Shown: positions 24,581 through 36,119 of the stretch, piece after piece
Layout of the letters: the number at the start of each line of letters is the position of its first letter
Numbering within the stretch: position 1 is the first letter of the stretch
Assembly (NCBI GenBank): GCA_027886175.1
Contig: JAJNNQ010000006.1
Location: forward strand, 60,362,001-60,426,000
DNA from: Phylloscopus collybita
Lineage: Eukaryota; Chordata; Aves; Passeriformes; Phylloscopidae
Length of the DNA stretch: 64,000 bases
Direction: 5' to 3'
Notes under the pieces: generated by a model
Seen by the model: the letters and a program-made list of their open reading frames with translations, nothing else
Database searches by the model: none
Told to the model about the DNA's origin: nothing
Made by a program: the position numbers and the translations under genes

Positions 24581-25549
24581 TTCCTGATGTTCAGGTGAAA
24601 CTTCCCATAAGAGTTCAGCTTTTCCCAAAGCGATAGGTGGTTTAGTGATTAGCCAAGCTCAATCCTCCACCCAGCCACCAGCTTCCAGAACTTCTCTGAA
24701 TCTCTTTATTCACCACCTCCTCCCAAGGTGGCTGAGCACTGCGAGGAATAAAAAACCATCACAAGAGCTGAGGGTCTAATCAAGGGGTGATCCACTCAGA
24801 ATCATTAACCCAGAATAAGGAGTTTGTATTTCCTGCTGTGCACATAAAGCAGAGGAGCTGTGTGTACCTCACCTCCCAGTGAGGTGCATTTCAGCCCCAG
24901 CTCCCTGGGTGTCCCCACTGCCAGGCCCTGGAGCTGTTCTGTGGCATCACTAATGTAGGCTAATTGCTCTGTGGGCCAGCACTCCTCTTTTGTAGGGCAC
25001 CGGTTTTGGGGGCCTGCATTTCCCCTCCCTGAGCTATTCCAGGGAACTGGCGAGGCAAGGTCGGTGCTGACCTTCTGCTGAGATCCCTGCTGAAATTCCA
25101 GAGGGACCAGCTGGGCCTGCAGGGCCCAGTCCTGCCAGGATGGAGCTCCTAAAATAACTGCTGGGCAGGGCCGTGCTCCCAGGGCAGGGATATCCCTGGA
25201 GCATTCCCAGGGCAGCTTCCCCAGGCTGGCTGAGAGCCCTGCAGAGGGCACAACACCACCTGAGGGGGAAGCTGTGTGGGCACCAATCTGAAACTGCTGT
25301 GGGAAGGACAAGGGCACACAAACCTTTTCAGCCCACTCTGCCATGGCTAAATCAGGCTCCAGTTCCCTCTGAGGTGTAAAGGGGTGGAGGAGTCCCAGAC
25401 CTTACAGTTCTCCATCCCCATCCTTGTAAAGAAGCTTCAGGGCTCCCTATTCCCTACTGTCACTGACTCCCAGCTGCAGAACTGCCAGGGTGAGTTTAAA
25501 AACAAACAGGGACAAGCCCTGGCATTCAGGATTTTGCAAAGGCTCCAGC

Positions 25550-25668
25550 ACCCCAAAACCAAACCTGAGGTAGAAACCCAGAATCAGGTTTGGGTTCGAA
25601 GGGATCATATACCCCAAAACCAAATCTGGGGCAGAATCCCAGAATTGGGTTTGGGTTCAAAGAAGGGA
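25550..25668. repeat. Two tandem copies of a 57-60-bp unit
   Basis: The motif CCCCAAAACCAAA..CAGAAT..GGGTTTGGGTTC occurs twice; within each copy the ends are nearly complementary, so each can fold. Confidence 0.75.
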
Positions 25669-25895
25669 TTAGATGGGATATTGGGAACAATTGCTGAGGG
25701 TGGGCAGGCCCTGGCACAGGGTGCCCAGAGCAGCTGTGGCTGCCCCTGGATCCCTGGCAGTGCCCAAGGCCAGGTTGGACACTGGGGCTGGGAGCAGCCT
25801 GGGACAGTGGGAGGTGTCCCTGCCCATGGCAGGGGTGGCACTGGGTGATGTTTAACATCCTTTCCAACCCAAACCATTCTGGGATCTATGATTTC
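25666..25895 (+). mobile_element. CR1 LINE, 3' fragment
   Basis: Sense copy ending CCAACCCAAACCATTCTGGG. Confidence 0.9.
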
Positions 25896-27760
25896 CTGAT
25901 ATAAGGAATATTTAAAAAATGGGTTTAAATTGAGGATAATTGGCAGGTGCTGGCAGCACAATGGAAGATCAGGTGTGTTGCTTGTTTCAGTGGTATTTCC
26001 TAAAGAGTTAAATTGTTTCCCAAGAAATCTGTCAGCTTTGAAATTGTCCAGTGGCCTTGGTAAAGTTGGCAAATCTGTGGAGATGGAAGAGATTTTCACT
26101 GAGCAGCAGCTGCACAAGAAACTCTCTGAGGCAGGGGTTGCACCAAACCACTTCTGTGCTGTGTGCTAACAGCACTGCCCATAAATCCTTTCCTTTCTGG
26201 ACAATGAAACGCCAGGTATTTGATATTTTTGTGTGCAGGGCCCATCAGGTTGATGAATACAATTAAATTAGATGATGGTTTTAGATCTCTTTCCACTAAA
26301 ATCTCCTCTCCTGAGCTCTCACATCCTGGAGCAGGACACACAGCACTTGTGCTCTCCACACAGAAAACTTCTCTTTTGGTTTATAAAACCCAGTTATGGA
26401 AAAGCTGAAAAATCACCTCAATCCCATTGTTCTTTCCCTCTTCCAACCTATGTGTAACAGCAAGTCTTCTTGCAATAAACTGAATTTTGATATTTTGACA
26501 GAGCAGTTTTTGAAAGGGATTAACTCAAATAGGGGAAATGGGACTGCTAAGGCCAAATTTCAGGCAGAACATGAAGTCTTCCAGTTAAAAATTAAAACAA
26601 AGCTTTCAATTAAATGAAAAGCATTGAGAAAATTCCAAGTAGCCAAATGCACCTGTAGCAGCATAAATATTTTAAAAACTCAATGTAACGTAACCTACTC
26701 TGGGTATTTATTTTATTTATTCTCTTAGAATAAACTCTAGTCCATTCTAGGTGCACGAGTATCAAATGTAAATCTCATCTTTGACACATACAAGTCTGAA
26801 TTAATACATTTTAGAAGAATTCTATTAATTAAATACTAATTAATGCTATTTACATACATTAAAAAAAATTGCTCAAATTGACGCAAGAACTTTGTATCTG
26901 TGCTGGACAGAGCACACAGGGGGTTCTCAAACATGAAACATCAGGAACAGAAAACTTCCTGACCTTATTTTGGGGATTTTAGGGATAGCTTGGGAGGTTT
27001 TGTGTGTCCAGAACATTCAGGCTGAGACAAACATTCAACTGATCCTTGTTTGTTTGTTTTCCATTGTTCGCAGGTTTGCCAAACTTGAGCTGCTTGGAAG
27101 AAGTTTTCTGTCCTGGGTCTTGCTTCAGGGTGATTTTTTATTCTTTAAACCTCCCCTGTCTTTTTTTTTTCTTTTTTCTTTTTTTTATTTCCTTCTGTTT
27201 TAAGTGGAAGGAACAAGGAGAATTTGGGGGGTTTTTTGGAAGGGTAATATTTTGGTCAGGGAAATTTACAAGCGACTTCAAGTTTCAAAGGCTGAAAACA
27301 GCAGCAGAAAAAAATATTTCTTGCTTAGATTGTCAGAAGAAAGAGCTTTTTGTTGTCTTTTTTTTATGTTGCTTTTCAAGGCAGTGAAATTGATCTGTAA
27401 TAAATTATAATAAATACGCCAACTCTGTGGTATTAATTTTTGCCCGAATTCCAGATTCTGAGCATCACCTTCTTAGCCAAAGGGACGACAACACAAGGAT
27501 TTTACAGGCAATATGGATCTCTTCCATGGGGGGAAAAAAGAAAGTTAAAAGTCCTTAAAAGTTACTTCTGAAGTGGGAAACTTTTCCAAGGATTTGTTGT
27601 TCCTTTTCCCAAGTGTCATAAAGTCCAAAGCCAGGGCTTCCAGCTGTCCTTGAAGGCCATGGCTGAGGGTGTAAGGCAGTGCTGGGATCAGAGGAGTTTT
27701 CTCCAAAATTCCGTTTTTCAGAATTGGTGTGTTGAGATCACAGAAGCGCAGGATTACAGA

Positions 27761-28112
27761 AGCACAGGAATCCCAGAGTGGTTGGGGTTGGAAAGGATGT
27801 TAAACATCACCCAGTGCCACCCCTGCCATGGCAGGGACACCTCCCACTGTCCCAGGCTGCTCCAAGCCCCAGTGTCCAACCTGGCCTTGGGCACTGCCAG
27901 GGATCCAGGGGCAGCCACGGCTGCTCTGGGAATTCTATTCCAGGGCCTGCCCACCCTCCCAGGAAAGGATTTTTTCCCAATATCTCACCTAAACTTGTCA
28001 ATTTTTCAGTTTGAATCCATTCCCTGGCTCCTGTCCCTCCAGCCCTTGGCAAGTGTCTCTCTCCTTCTCTTTTGTCAACTCCTTCAGGTCCTGGAAGGCT
28101 TTTTAAGATGTC
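27761..28112 (-). mobile_element. CR1 LINE, 3' fragment
   Basis: Antisense copy with GTGCCACCCCTGCCATGGCA. Confidence 0.9.
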
Positions 28113-28919
28113 TGGAAAAGAACTGCACACACTGCTCAGCAGACAGGGAACTATGGATTTATACCAGGGGCAGGTGTGCTACAATGTTCTCAATGGTTTG
28201 TTCTTTATTTTGTGCTCTTGATAATTCCAAGTATTTGATTTGTTTCTCTCAGTCAAAGGGAACATTGTGCTGGCATTTTGATGGAAATACTAATCAGAAC
28301 CCAAAGATCTCATTTGTGAGTGGGAAAACGACACACGGCCCATCCTTATGTACACGGAATTTCTCCCCATGTGCACTGCTTTACTACATCAGATTTTATC
28401 TGCCACTTTATTATCCAGTCACTCAGTCTTGCAAGGTCTTTATTCAGTTCTCCAGCCAGCCCTTTCACTGCACCTCAGTTTGTCCTCTACCTTTCCTTTA
28501 CCTGAATTCCTCAGTACCTTCAGCAGTGGTGTCTCCCTGCTCGGCCCCTCTCTCCAGATCTTTGAGGAACACATGAAGCACCAGCAGGCACAGCACAGCT
28601 CCCTGCAGACTCCTCCTGTGATCTCCCCTTCTCTGAAAACTGACCTTTTAGTTCTCTTTCCTCTCATCCTGCCAGTTTTTGATCCGTTCTTCTCTTGCTT
28701 CTTTTGTCTAAAGGCTTTTTCTAAATTATTATTATTATTTTTCCACATGATGCTTTGTCTGGGAAGCTCATTGTCCGTGGAAATCCTGGGAGCACTAAAA
28801 CATGGATCTTAGTGTCTGCCTTCCTCAGCTGGTTAGTGGGGAACACACTGCAGGCAGTTATTTAGCTCTTGGACAACACAGATTGGGGACAACATGGATT
28901 TGGGACAACATGGATTTCA

Positions 28920-29442
28920 CCTCCAGTCTGGCCAGTTGTGACTCCTGCAGGAGAGCCCTGGAGGGGCTGCAGCGTGTCCAGGGCAGGGCAGGGAGCTGGG
29001 GAAGGGGCTGGAGCCCCAGGAGGGGCTGAGGGAGCTGGGGAAGGGGCTGGAGCCCCAGGAGGGGCTGAGGGAGCTGGGAAGGGGCTGAACCTGGAGCAAA
29101 GGAGGCTCAGGGGGGCCCTGGTGGCTCTGCACAACTCCCTGCCAGGAGGGGACAGCCGGGGGGTTCGGGCTCTACTCCCAGGGCACAGGGACAGGAGCAG
29201 AGGGAACGGCCTCAGGCTGGGCCAGGGGAGGCTCAGCTGGGCCAGCAGCAGGAATTTCCCCATGGAAAGGGTGCTCAGGCCTTGGCAGGGGCTGCCCAGG
29301 GAGCTTTGCAGTGCCCAGCCCTGGAGGTGTCACCTGGAGGTGGCACTCAGTGCTCTGGGCTGGGGACAAGGTGGGCACGGGGCACAGCTGGGACTGCCTG
29401 GCCTGGGAGGGCTTTGCCAGCCCCAGGGATCCTGGGATTCTG
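28920..29442 (+). mobile_element. CR1 LINE, 3' fragment with internal duplication
   Basis: Sense copy of over 500 bp ending GGGATCCTGGGATTCTGTGG; carries the 45-bp duplication at 28990. Confidence 0.85.
28990..29090 (+). repeat. 45-bp tandem duplication within CR1
   Basis: GAGCTGGGGAAGGGGCTGGA and the following 25 bp occur twice, then a partial third time, inside the CR1 copy at 28920-29442. Confidence 0.85.
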
Positions 29443-29624
29443 TGGAACTGCTGCCCTGTGAACTCAGAGGCAGGAAAAAGGATTTTATTTTCTCTGTGAT
29501 TTTGCTTTCCCTGTGTGTTGCTTTAACACCCTGATGGTGTTCGGGCCCTGCCCACTCTGTTCCTGATCCTGACAGAAAGAATTTGAGTTTTTGAGTCATT
29601 CCTCAAGCTCAGCTCAGAAAACAC

Positions 29625-29742
29625 AGAACCATGGAAGGGTTTGGGTGGGAAGGGACCTCAAAGCCCATCCAGTGCCACCCCTGCCATGGCAGGGACACCT
29701 TCCACTCTCCCAGGCTGCTCCAAGCCCCAATGTCCAGCCTTC
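29625..29742 (-). mobile_element. CR1 LINE, short 3' fragment
   Basis: Antisense copy cut off after AGCCCCAATGTCCAGCC. Confidence 0.85.
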
Positions 29743-30749
29743 TATTAAAGGCAAAAATAATTTCCATACTGTCCCTGTCTAAAATACTGAAAATGTATCA
29801 TTAAAAATATTGTGTCACTCAACATTTTTGGTTGCTGTCTCCTAGCTATAATGTACCAATGGAAAAATCTGTTTAAGGTGCTGAGCTTTCCTCCTATTTG
29901 ACAAGAAAAAAAACAAATTAAAAATCTGTATTCACTGCCCCAGGAGGCTCCAGCCACCTGAGAGGTCAGGCTGGAAATATCCTGCCATTAACATACCTCA
30001 CACTGCACCCCAGTTACACACTCCTTACAACCAGGAGGAAAAAAATAAAACCTGAGCCATGAATTGTAATCTTACACTTGGTGTTTCAAAAGCTATTTGT
30101 GTCACAGGAAAATATAAACAGCTGAGGGTGTGGAGATCACTCACTGGTACAATTTATTTCCCCTCAAATCAATATTTAAAAAAAAAAAAATTAATTAAAA
30201 AAATTCTGTTCCATTCCAGTCCCCTTTGAGGTCACTACAAAACTTTGCTTCCACATAAATGTTGGGCACCAGAATTTTTGTTTAATACAACTGTCAGTGG
30301 TTTCAATATCTGGATAAATCCCAAACTGTTTTTCAAGGGCTATCAGCACTCAAAGAGTCAGTCAATTTTACACATTAATTTTTCATTATTATTTTAATAC
30401 TATTTAAAAATACTTTAAAGAAAACACCTTTTTTTTTTTTTTTTTTAATGCTGTCTACTGCAATTCAATGCTGCTGGCAGAATATACAAGTTTTAGTTGC
30501 AATGTGGATTTATTTTGTATTTATTTGTGGGTTTATTCTCCATACCTGCATCCTGCCATAGGTTACCTGCCAGATTCCCAAACAATTCCTCCATATCCAT
30601 CAGTTCTCACACACAAGCCTGCAAAATTCTGTAAATGATGAATTTTTTCACAACATTTTTAAAGATATCAACTTGCCCATCATCCTTCAGAATCTCTCAA
30701 CATCCAGTAACAACCTTTTACTAGGAAAAATTACCTAATTAATACCTAA

Positions 30750-30750
30750 T

Positions 30751-30838
<88 letters not shown>

Positions 30839-30839
30839 T
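30750..30839 (+). repeat. (TTTC)n microsatellite
   Basis: About 22 perfect TTTC units in intergenic DNA. Confidence 0.95.
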
Positions 30840-32382
30840 TTCTGGTCCCTAAGTACTTTTTCTTCAGGATGTTCAATCATTATTTTCTTTCTCTGCCAAA
30901 TACATATATATATTTTTAATGTCTAAACCACTTGTTCTGTTTGATCCACTGTTTTTCTCACCCCTGCACATTTTATAACATTATTTTCCTTATTTGCTAA
31001 TTCTCTTGAGTGGCAAGTGATGCTCAGTGCAATTTCAAGCCCTTTTTAAAGTATCTAATGACAGCTGCTCTGAAGGGATTCCTTTCAAAACAGTGTATTT
31101 TGGCTGGAAAATTAGTTCATTCTTAAATACCTTTAAAAATCCTTGACCAATATTACATTTTATTGGGTTATTTTACTGTACCTCTCTCAATTAAAACACT
31201 TTCTTTAGATTATTTTTTTTCCCCTGGAAGTTCCCCCAGCTTTGTTTCATCTCAATCAGCCTTTCTCACCTTGCTGTGTGAATAAATAAGTTTCTTTTGT
31301 TGCCTTCTGTAGTGTTTTCTCACTAGGTCTTTGAAGTCTGGTATGCTTTAAAGCATTTTTTTTTTAACAAAAAGGAAATTTCTGTGCGGTGGGGAAAGGT
31401 TTTAGAAAATATGGGTGAGATTTAATGTGTGTGCAGCCCCTCTGTGTAGTGCAGAGATTTTAATTTCTTTTTTTTTTACTGCCTTCCTCCTTTCAGGAGC
31501 AACATCACTTGTGTGGGGCAGAGCTGGGATTGGCTGATTTCTCCCCAAAAAGAATGGATTTTCAATTTAGTTCCTGTTCTTCAGGGCATCACTTCTTCTC
31601 CTCCCTCCTTGGTGCTGAGGAACAGCCTTTCCAAAACAAATTGTCAAATGTGCTCACAGAAACCATGGAATGACCTCAGAATTGTCCAACACAGGAAAAC
31701 AAGGTTTGAAATTACCTTTTTTATTAGATTTAATCATTAATTTATTAATTTTTTTATTAGATTTAATCATCTCTGAGCTCCTTAACGGTGTAGATTTTGT
31801 CATGACTTTGTATAAATTGTAGAACTTCTCCCATTGAATTCCTTAAGTCCAATCCCTTCCAACCCAAACCATTCTGTGATTCTACAACACTGTCCTCTGA
31901 GCAAAAATTTCAAAACCAATTAAAAAAAAACCACAAAAAAAACCAAACAACAACAACAACAAAAAACCCCCAAAACAAACAAACAAAAACCAAAACCAAA
32001 ACAAACAAAAAATACCAGGTTCTGGGTACCCCCAAATTTTTTTTTTTTTAGTAGCCTCAGTTGCCTGTGGTTATTCCAAATGAGCAGTGCTGTCATTCTA
32101 AACCAATTAATCCACACATTTCAGCTCTGGGTTGAGGCAAACATAGAAATGGAATGATTCTGAACAATTTAAATCTATTTGTTCAATAATGTCCCAGAAA
32201 TAATCAGGTAGAAAAGTGGAAGGGGTTTGGAACTGGATGGTTTTTAAAGTCCCTTCCAACCCAAACCACTCCAGGAGGATTTTATGATAATCAGGAAGAA
32301 AAAAAAATGCATGGATCATTCTAAGTTCATACAGTTTTCCCCTTTGCTTTCAGATCAGATTCATTTGTTACTGGAGCTCTTC

Positions 32383-32888
32383 TATTCAGTTCTGCCTCAG
32401 CAAAACTTGAGAACAACAAATGAAGATCCAAGCCAAGTTTGGATCTGGTTGACTCCACAAGTTGAGGTTAATCCAAAATGGATTTGAGCAAAATCTGTAC
32501 CCTCCTAGTTATTTCTTTGTGATAAACTCAGGAATAATCAGAATATATTTATTTAATCCTGTTCTTGCAGCTGAACACAGCAATGCATGAACCAACAGCA
32601 GGAACAGTTACAAAAATTAAGTGATTAAGAGCTGTCCAACCACAGCAGCTACGACATTTCTGCATGAATTCAGAACTCCTCAATCCCAGAGTGGTTTGGG
32701 TGGGAAGGGACCTCAAAGCTCATCCAGTGCCACCCCTGCCCTGGCAGGGACACCTCCCACTGTCCCAGGCTGCTCCCAGCCCCAGTGTCCAGCCTGGCCT
32801 TGGGCACTGCCAGGGATCCAGGGGCAGCCACAGCTGCTCTGGGAATTCTATCCCAGGGCCTGCCCACCCTGCCAGGGAACAATTCCTG
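32383..32888. repeat. Left arm of large inverted repeat
   Basis: About 506 bp, inverted relative to 33891-34398. The outer 300 bp is unique sequence and the inner part is the 3' end of a CR1 copy. Homology stops abruptly inside CR1 at 32888 and in unique DNA at 32383. Confidence 0.9.
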
Positions 32889-32960
32889 CCCAAGATCCCA
32901 TCCAACCCTTCCCTCCACCAATTTAAAACCATCCCCCTTGTCCTTATGAAAAATCCCTCT
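32692..32960 (-). mobile_element. CR1 copy in left arm of inverted repeat
   Basis: Antisense copy. The outer part is shared with the right arm; beyond 32888 it follows a different CR1 subfamily sequence. Confidence 0.9.
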
Positions 32961-33602
32961 CCAGAGCCAGGATTTCTTTTGGTTGATCCAAATGATAAAT
33001 CTGCAGGGTATCCGCCTCCCACTGAATTATTTTGGAAGATTTCAGCAAAATCAGTGAAAGAGTTGAAGAGTCAGAGCAAGGCTGGAATTTTTGGCATGGA
33101 GCCCTCTCATTGTCAGGAGCCTGCTGCCTTCAGCCACTTGGAAAATCCTCCCCAAATTTGGGCAAATGGTGAGAACTGACAATTTTTGGCTCTGTTTGAG
33201 GAATGGGAATTCCTTCAGAAAATCAAAACTAAAGGGGAAAAGGGGCTTCTCAGTGGAATATTGGTGCCTACAGCCTGGAGGTGGGAATTCACCTGTCACT
33301 ACAACTGGGCTGACAGTGATCACCTGTCCCACATGGGATATTTCTCTCCTTGAAGTAGTTGTTTTGTTCCTCCTGCTTTCTGGGCTGAGGGCTTTTTGGG
33401 TTTTGTTTGTTTGTTTTGGGGTTATTTTTGTTTTGCTTTTTCAGGTTTTGTTTCTGGTTTGTTACTTTTTGTTGTTGGGTTTTGGTGGTTGTGGTTTTTT
33501 TTGGTAGGTTGGGTGGTTTTTTTTGGAGGGGTTTCTTCGATGTAGCTGTTGGCTTGTTTTCATGGGTTTTGGTTTTTTTGTTTTTAAATAATTTCATTTA
33601 CT

Positions 33603-34097
33603 CCACCTGCAGAGCTGCCCCAGCCCTGGGGCCCAGCCCAGGGAGAGAGCCCAGAGGAGGCAGCAGGATGAGCAGAGGGATGGAGCAGCTCTGCTGGGAG
33701 GAAAGGCTGGCACAGCTGGGATTGTTCAGCCTGGAGAGGAGAAGCTTTGGGCTGAGCTCAGGGTGGCCTTGCAGGGCCTGAAGGAGCCCCAGGAAAGATG
33801 GAGAGAGACAATTGCCAAGGGCTGGAGGGACAGCACCCAGGGAATGGCTTCCCAGTGCCAGAGGGCAGGGCTGGCTGGGATCTTGGGAATCAGGAATTGT
33901 TCCCTGGCAGGGTGGGCAGGCCCTGGCCCAGGGTGCCCAGAGCAGCTGTGGCTGCCCCTGGATCCCTGGCAGTGCCCAAGGCCAGGTTGGACACTGGGGC
34001 TGGGAGCAGCCTGGGACAGTGGGAGGTGTCCCTGCCCATGGCAGGGGTGGCACTGGATGGGCTTTGAGGTCCCTTCCCACCCAAACCACTCTGGGAT
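33603..34097 (+). mobile_element. CR1 copy in right arm of inverted repeat
   Basis: Sense copy of about 495 bp. Its 5' part up to 33890 is not in the left arm. Confidence 0.9.
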
Positions 34098-34398
34098 TGA
34101 GGAGCTCTGAATTCATGCAGAAATGTCGTAGCTGCTGTAGTTGGACAGCTCTTAATCACTTAATTTTTATAATTGTTCCTGCTGTTGGTTCATGCATTGC
34201 TGTGTTCAGCTGCAAGAACAGGATTAAATAAATATATTCTGATTATTCCTGAGTTTATCACAAAGAACTAACTAGGAGGGACCAGACTTTGCTCAAATCC
34301 ATTTTGGATGAAACTCTACTTTGTGGACTCAACCAGATCCAAACTTGGCTTGGATCTTCATTTGCTGTTCTCAAGTTCTGCTGAGCCAGAACTGAATA
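33891..34398. repeat. Right arm of large inverted repeat
   Basis: About 508 bp, the reverse complement of 32383-32888 with scattered substitutions and almost no indels. Spacer between the arms is about 1.0 kb. Confidence 0.9.
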
Positions 34399-35399
34399 TC
34401 CCAGAAATATCAAATATCCCCAGAACTGAAAATCCCAAACCATTCTGGGATCCTTTCTACAGAAGAACCACCCTGAGGGTGCTGAGCTCTCACTGCAGAG
34501 ACCAGATTTGGACACAGATTCCTCAGGAAGCTGGGTGCTCCCTGGGTTTGTTTGTGGCATCTGTGTTGCCAGGCAGAGGGGCAGCTCCTGCCTGCACCAA
34601 CAGGAGCTTTTTCTGGACACCAGGCTCCAGTTCCTAGAAATGAGTAACTGAAGTACCTTGGAAAAAGTTTCCCAAGAAAAACAACTGATTGTGAAAGTGA
34701 TGGAAAAAAAAAAATAAAATCTACATGCTCAGAAGCAGCTGAGCTGTCCAGGCTTTTATTTTCCTCTTTTGAGTTCTCCTTGGATGGGATAAAAATTGTA
34801 ACAAAAAAAAAAAAAAAAAACAAAAAAAAAACACCACCACAAAAACCCAACCCCCCCCCCAAAAAATCCCTCGTTATCTGCCCCACACTAATTAATGACA
34901 GTAATTAGCTACCTGAGTCCTGCCAGTAATATTCAGTGATCTCAGCTAAATGCTCCTTTTTTTTTTTTTACAATGAATGACCACTTTCCCTCTCTTCCCT
35001 GAAATGTGGGACAACTTTGATATTTCAGGTTTTTGTTGTTGTTTGTTTTTTGGGGTTTTTTTTCCCCAAAACAGGGGCATGCAGTGGGTTTTGCCGAGTT
35101 TTCCACAAGTCCTGCAGGAGGAAGGGACATGGATGGGTTTCAGTACTGAAGGGGTGAGGAGGAAGAGGGCAAAACCATCTTCCAGGTATTCCCACCACTA
35201 ACAGCGCTGCGTTTATTTTAATGACGTAAATCTGAAGAAAATCTACTTTTAGTGAATAATGCGTGAAGAATTAGGTGAAAACAACGACTTAGGAAAGCAG
35301 TAAAATTCAGAACTCGACTCCTGCTTTAGAGATTTCCTTCAGGAGGACTTGCAGTTCCCCCGATGGACAATTCCTGGTTCCGCTGAAATGACGGGAATT

Positions 35400-36062
35400 C
35401 CGTCTGAGGCCACACCTGGAAGCGATCGAAGCATTTCCCTCAGCACTCGGACGTTCCCACACCGAGGGTTTCCGCGCTCCGGGGTTTTAAGGCGAAATTC
35501 CTCACTGCGCACTTTGCCTTCCTGAATTTATCGGACAAGTTGCGGGGAACTCTGGGGACCGAGGCCGGGCCGTGTGTGGAAATTCAGAGCGATGGAATTA
35601 GAACAGAGACAACTTCGCTCCTCGTTTACATCGGTGCTTGTGCCTTGTACAGTGTAGCCAGAGGGATATATTTCAGCGCAGCGAGGCCTTTCCCGGGCTC
35701 TCATTGTCACCACCCCGCTCCGTGAGCGACCCCACAGTCGCGACAGCCGACACTCCCGGGCCGTGTAAGCCGGTAGCGGTCCCGCCTACAACTCCCATCA
35801 GCCCCCACGGCGCCCCAGCCCACAGCGGGCGCTGCCGGCGCGCAAAGCACGCCGGGCTCTGTAGTTCCCCGCGGGTGACGGCGTTGCGTCACTCACCCCG
35901 CCCGCGCGTTGCTATGACAACCGGGGCAAGGGGCGGGGCCGTGCGGGAAGCGGCGTCATCGGCTGGGAAGTGACGGCAACGAAAACCCGGATGTGGAGGG
36001 GGCGGGGCTCCAGCGCGCCCCGCCTCCCGTGTCACGTGGCGCGGCGGTCACGTGACGGAGCG
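35400..36062 (+). promoter_or_regulatory. VPS26C: VPS26C CpG-island promoter and 5' UTR
   Basis: A CpG-dense block with no TATA box, directly before the VPS26C start codon. Visible motifs are two convergent ZNF143-type sites (35786-35804 plus, 35847-35868 minus), an RFX X-box-like GTTGCTATGACAAC at 35908-35921, CRE-like TGCGTCA at 35886, GC boxes near 35931 and 36001, and CACGTG boxes at 36031-36040 and 36047-36056. The transcription start is not determined. Confidence 0.8.
36047..36056. promoter_or_regulatory. Palindromic CACGTG (CLEAR-type) box
   Basis: The site reads GTCACGTGAC, the consensus bound by TFEB/TFE3/MITF-type bHLH-zip factors and also compatible with USF. A second copy, GTCACGTGGC, is at 36031-36040. 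Binding is inferred from sequence only. Confidence 0.6.
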
Positions 36063-36119
36063 ATGGGGACGGCGCTGGACGTGCGGGTGAAGCGCGCCGG
36101 GAAGGTTTATCACGATGGG
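36063..36119 (+). CDS. VPS26C: VPS26C coding exon 1
   Basis: Nineteen codons starting MGTALDVRVKRAG. The exon ends in phase 0 before the donor GTGCGT at 36120. It lies in the promoter CpG island, and a CACGTG box ends only 6 bases before the ATG. Confidence 0.95.

Larger units (their letters stand above)
19521..35399. other. Intergenic DNA between the DYRK1A-side island and VPS26C
   Basis: No supported gene. Contains CR1 copies on both strands, a candidate enhancer at 22780-23060, a TTTC microsatellite at 30750-30839, an A/C-rich tract at 31920-32022, a large inverted repeat at 32383-34398 and its G/T-rich spacer. Stretches 26.4-27.7 kb and 29.9-31.8 kb are AT-rich and otherwise featureless to me. 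Confidence 0.6.

Noticed and set aside
27650..28576. 308-residue ORF on the plus strand
   Set aside because: It starts in unique DNA, runs antisense through a CR1 copy and ends in unique DNA with no recognised domain.
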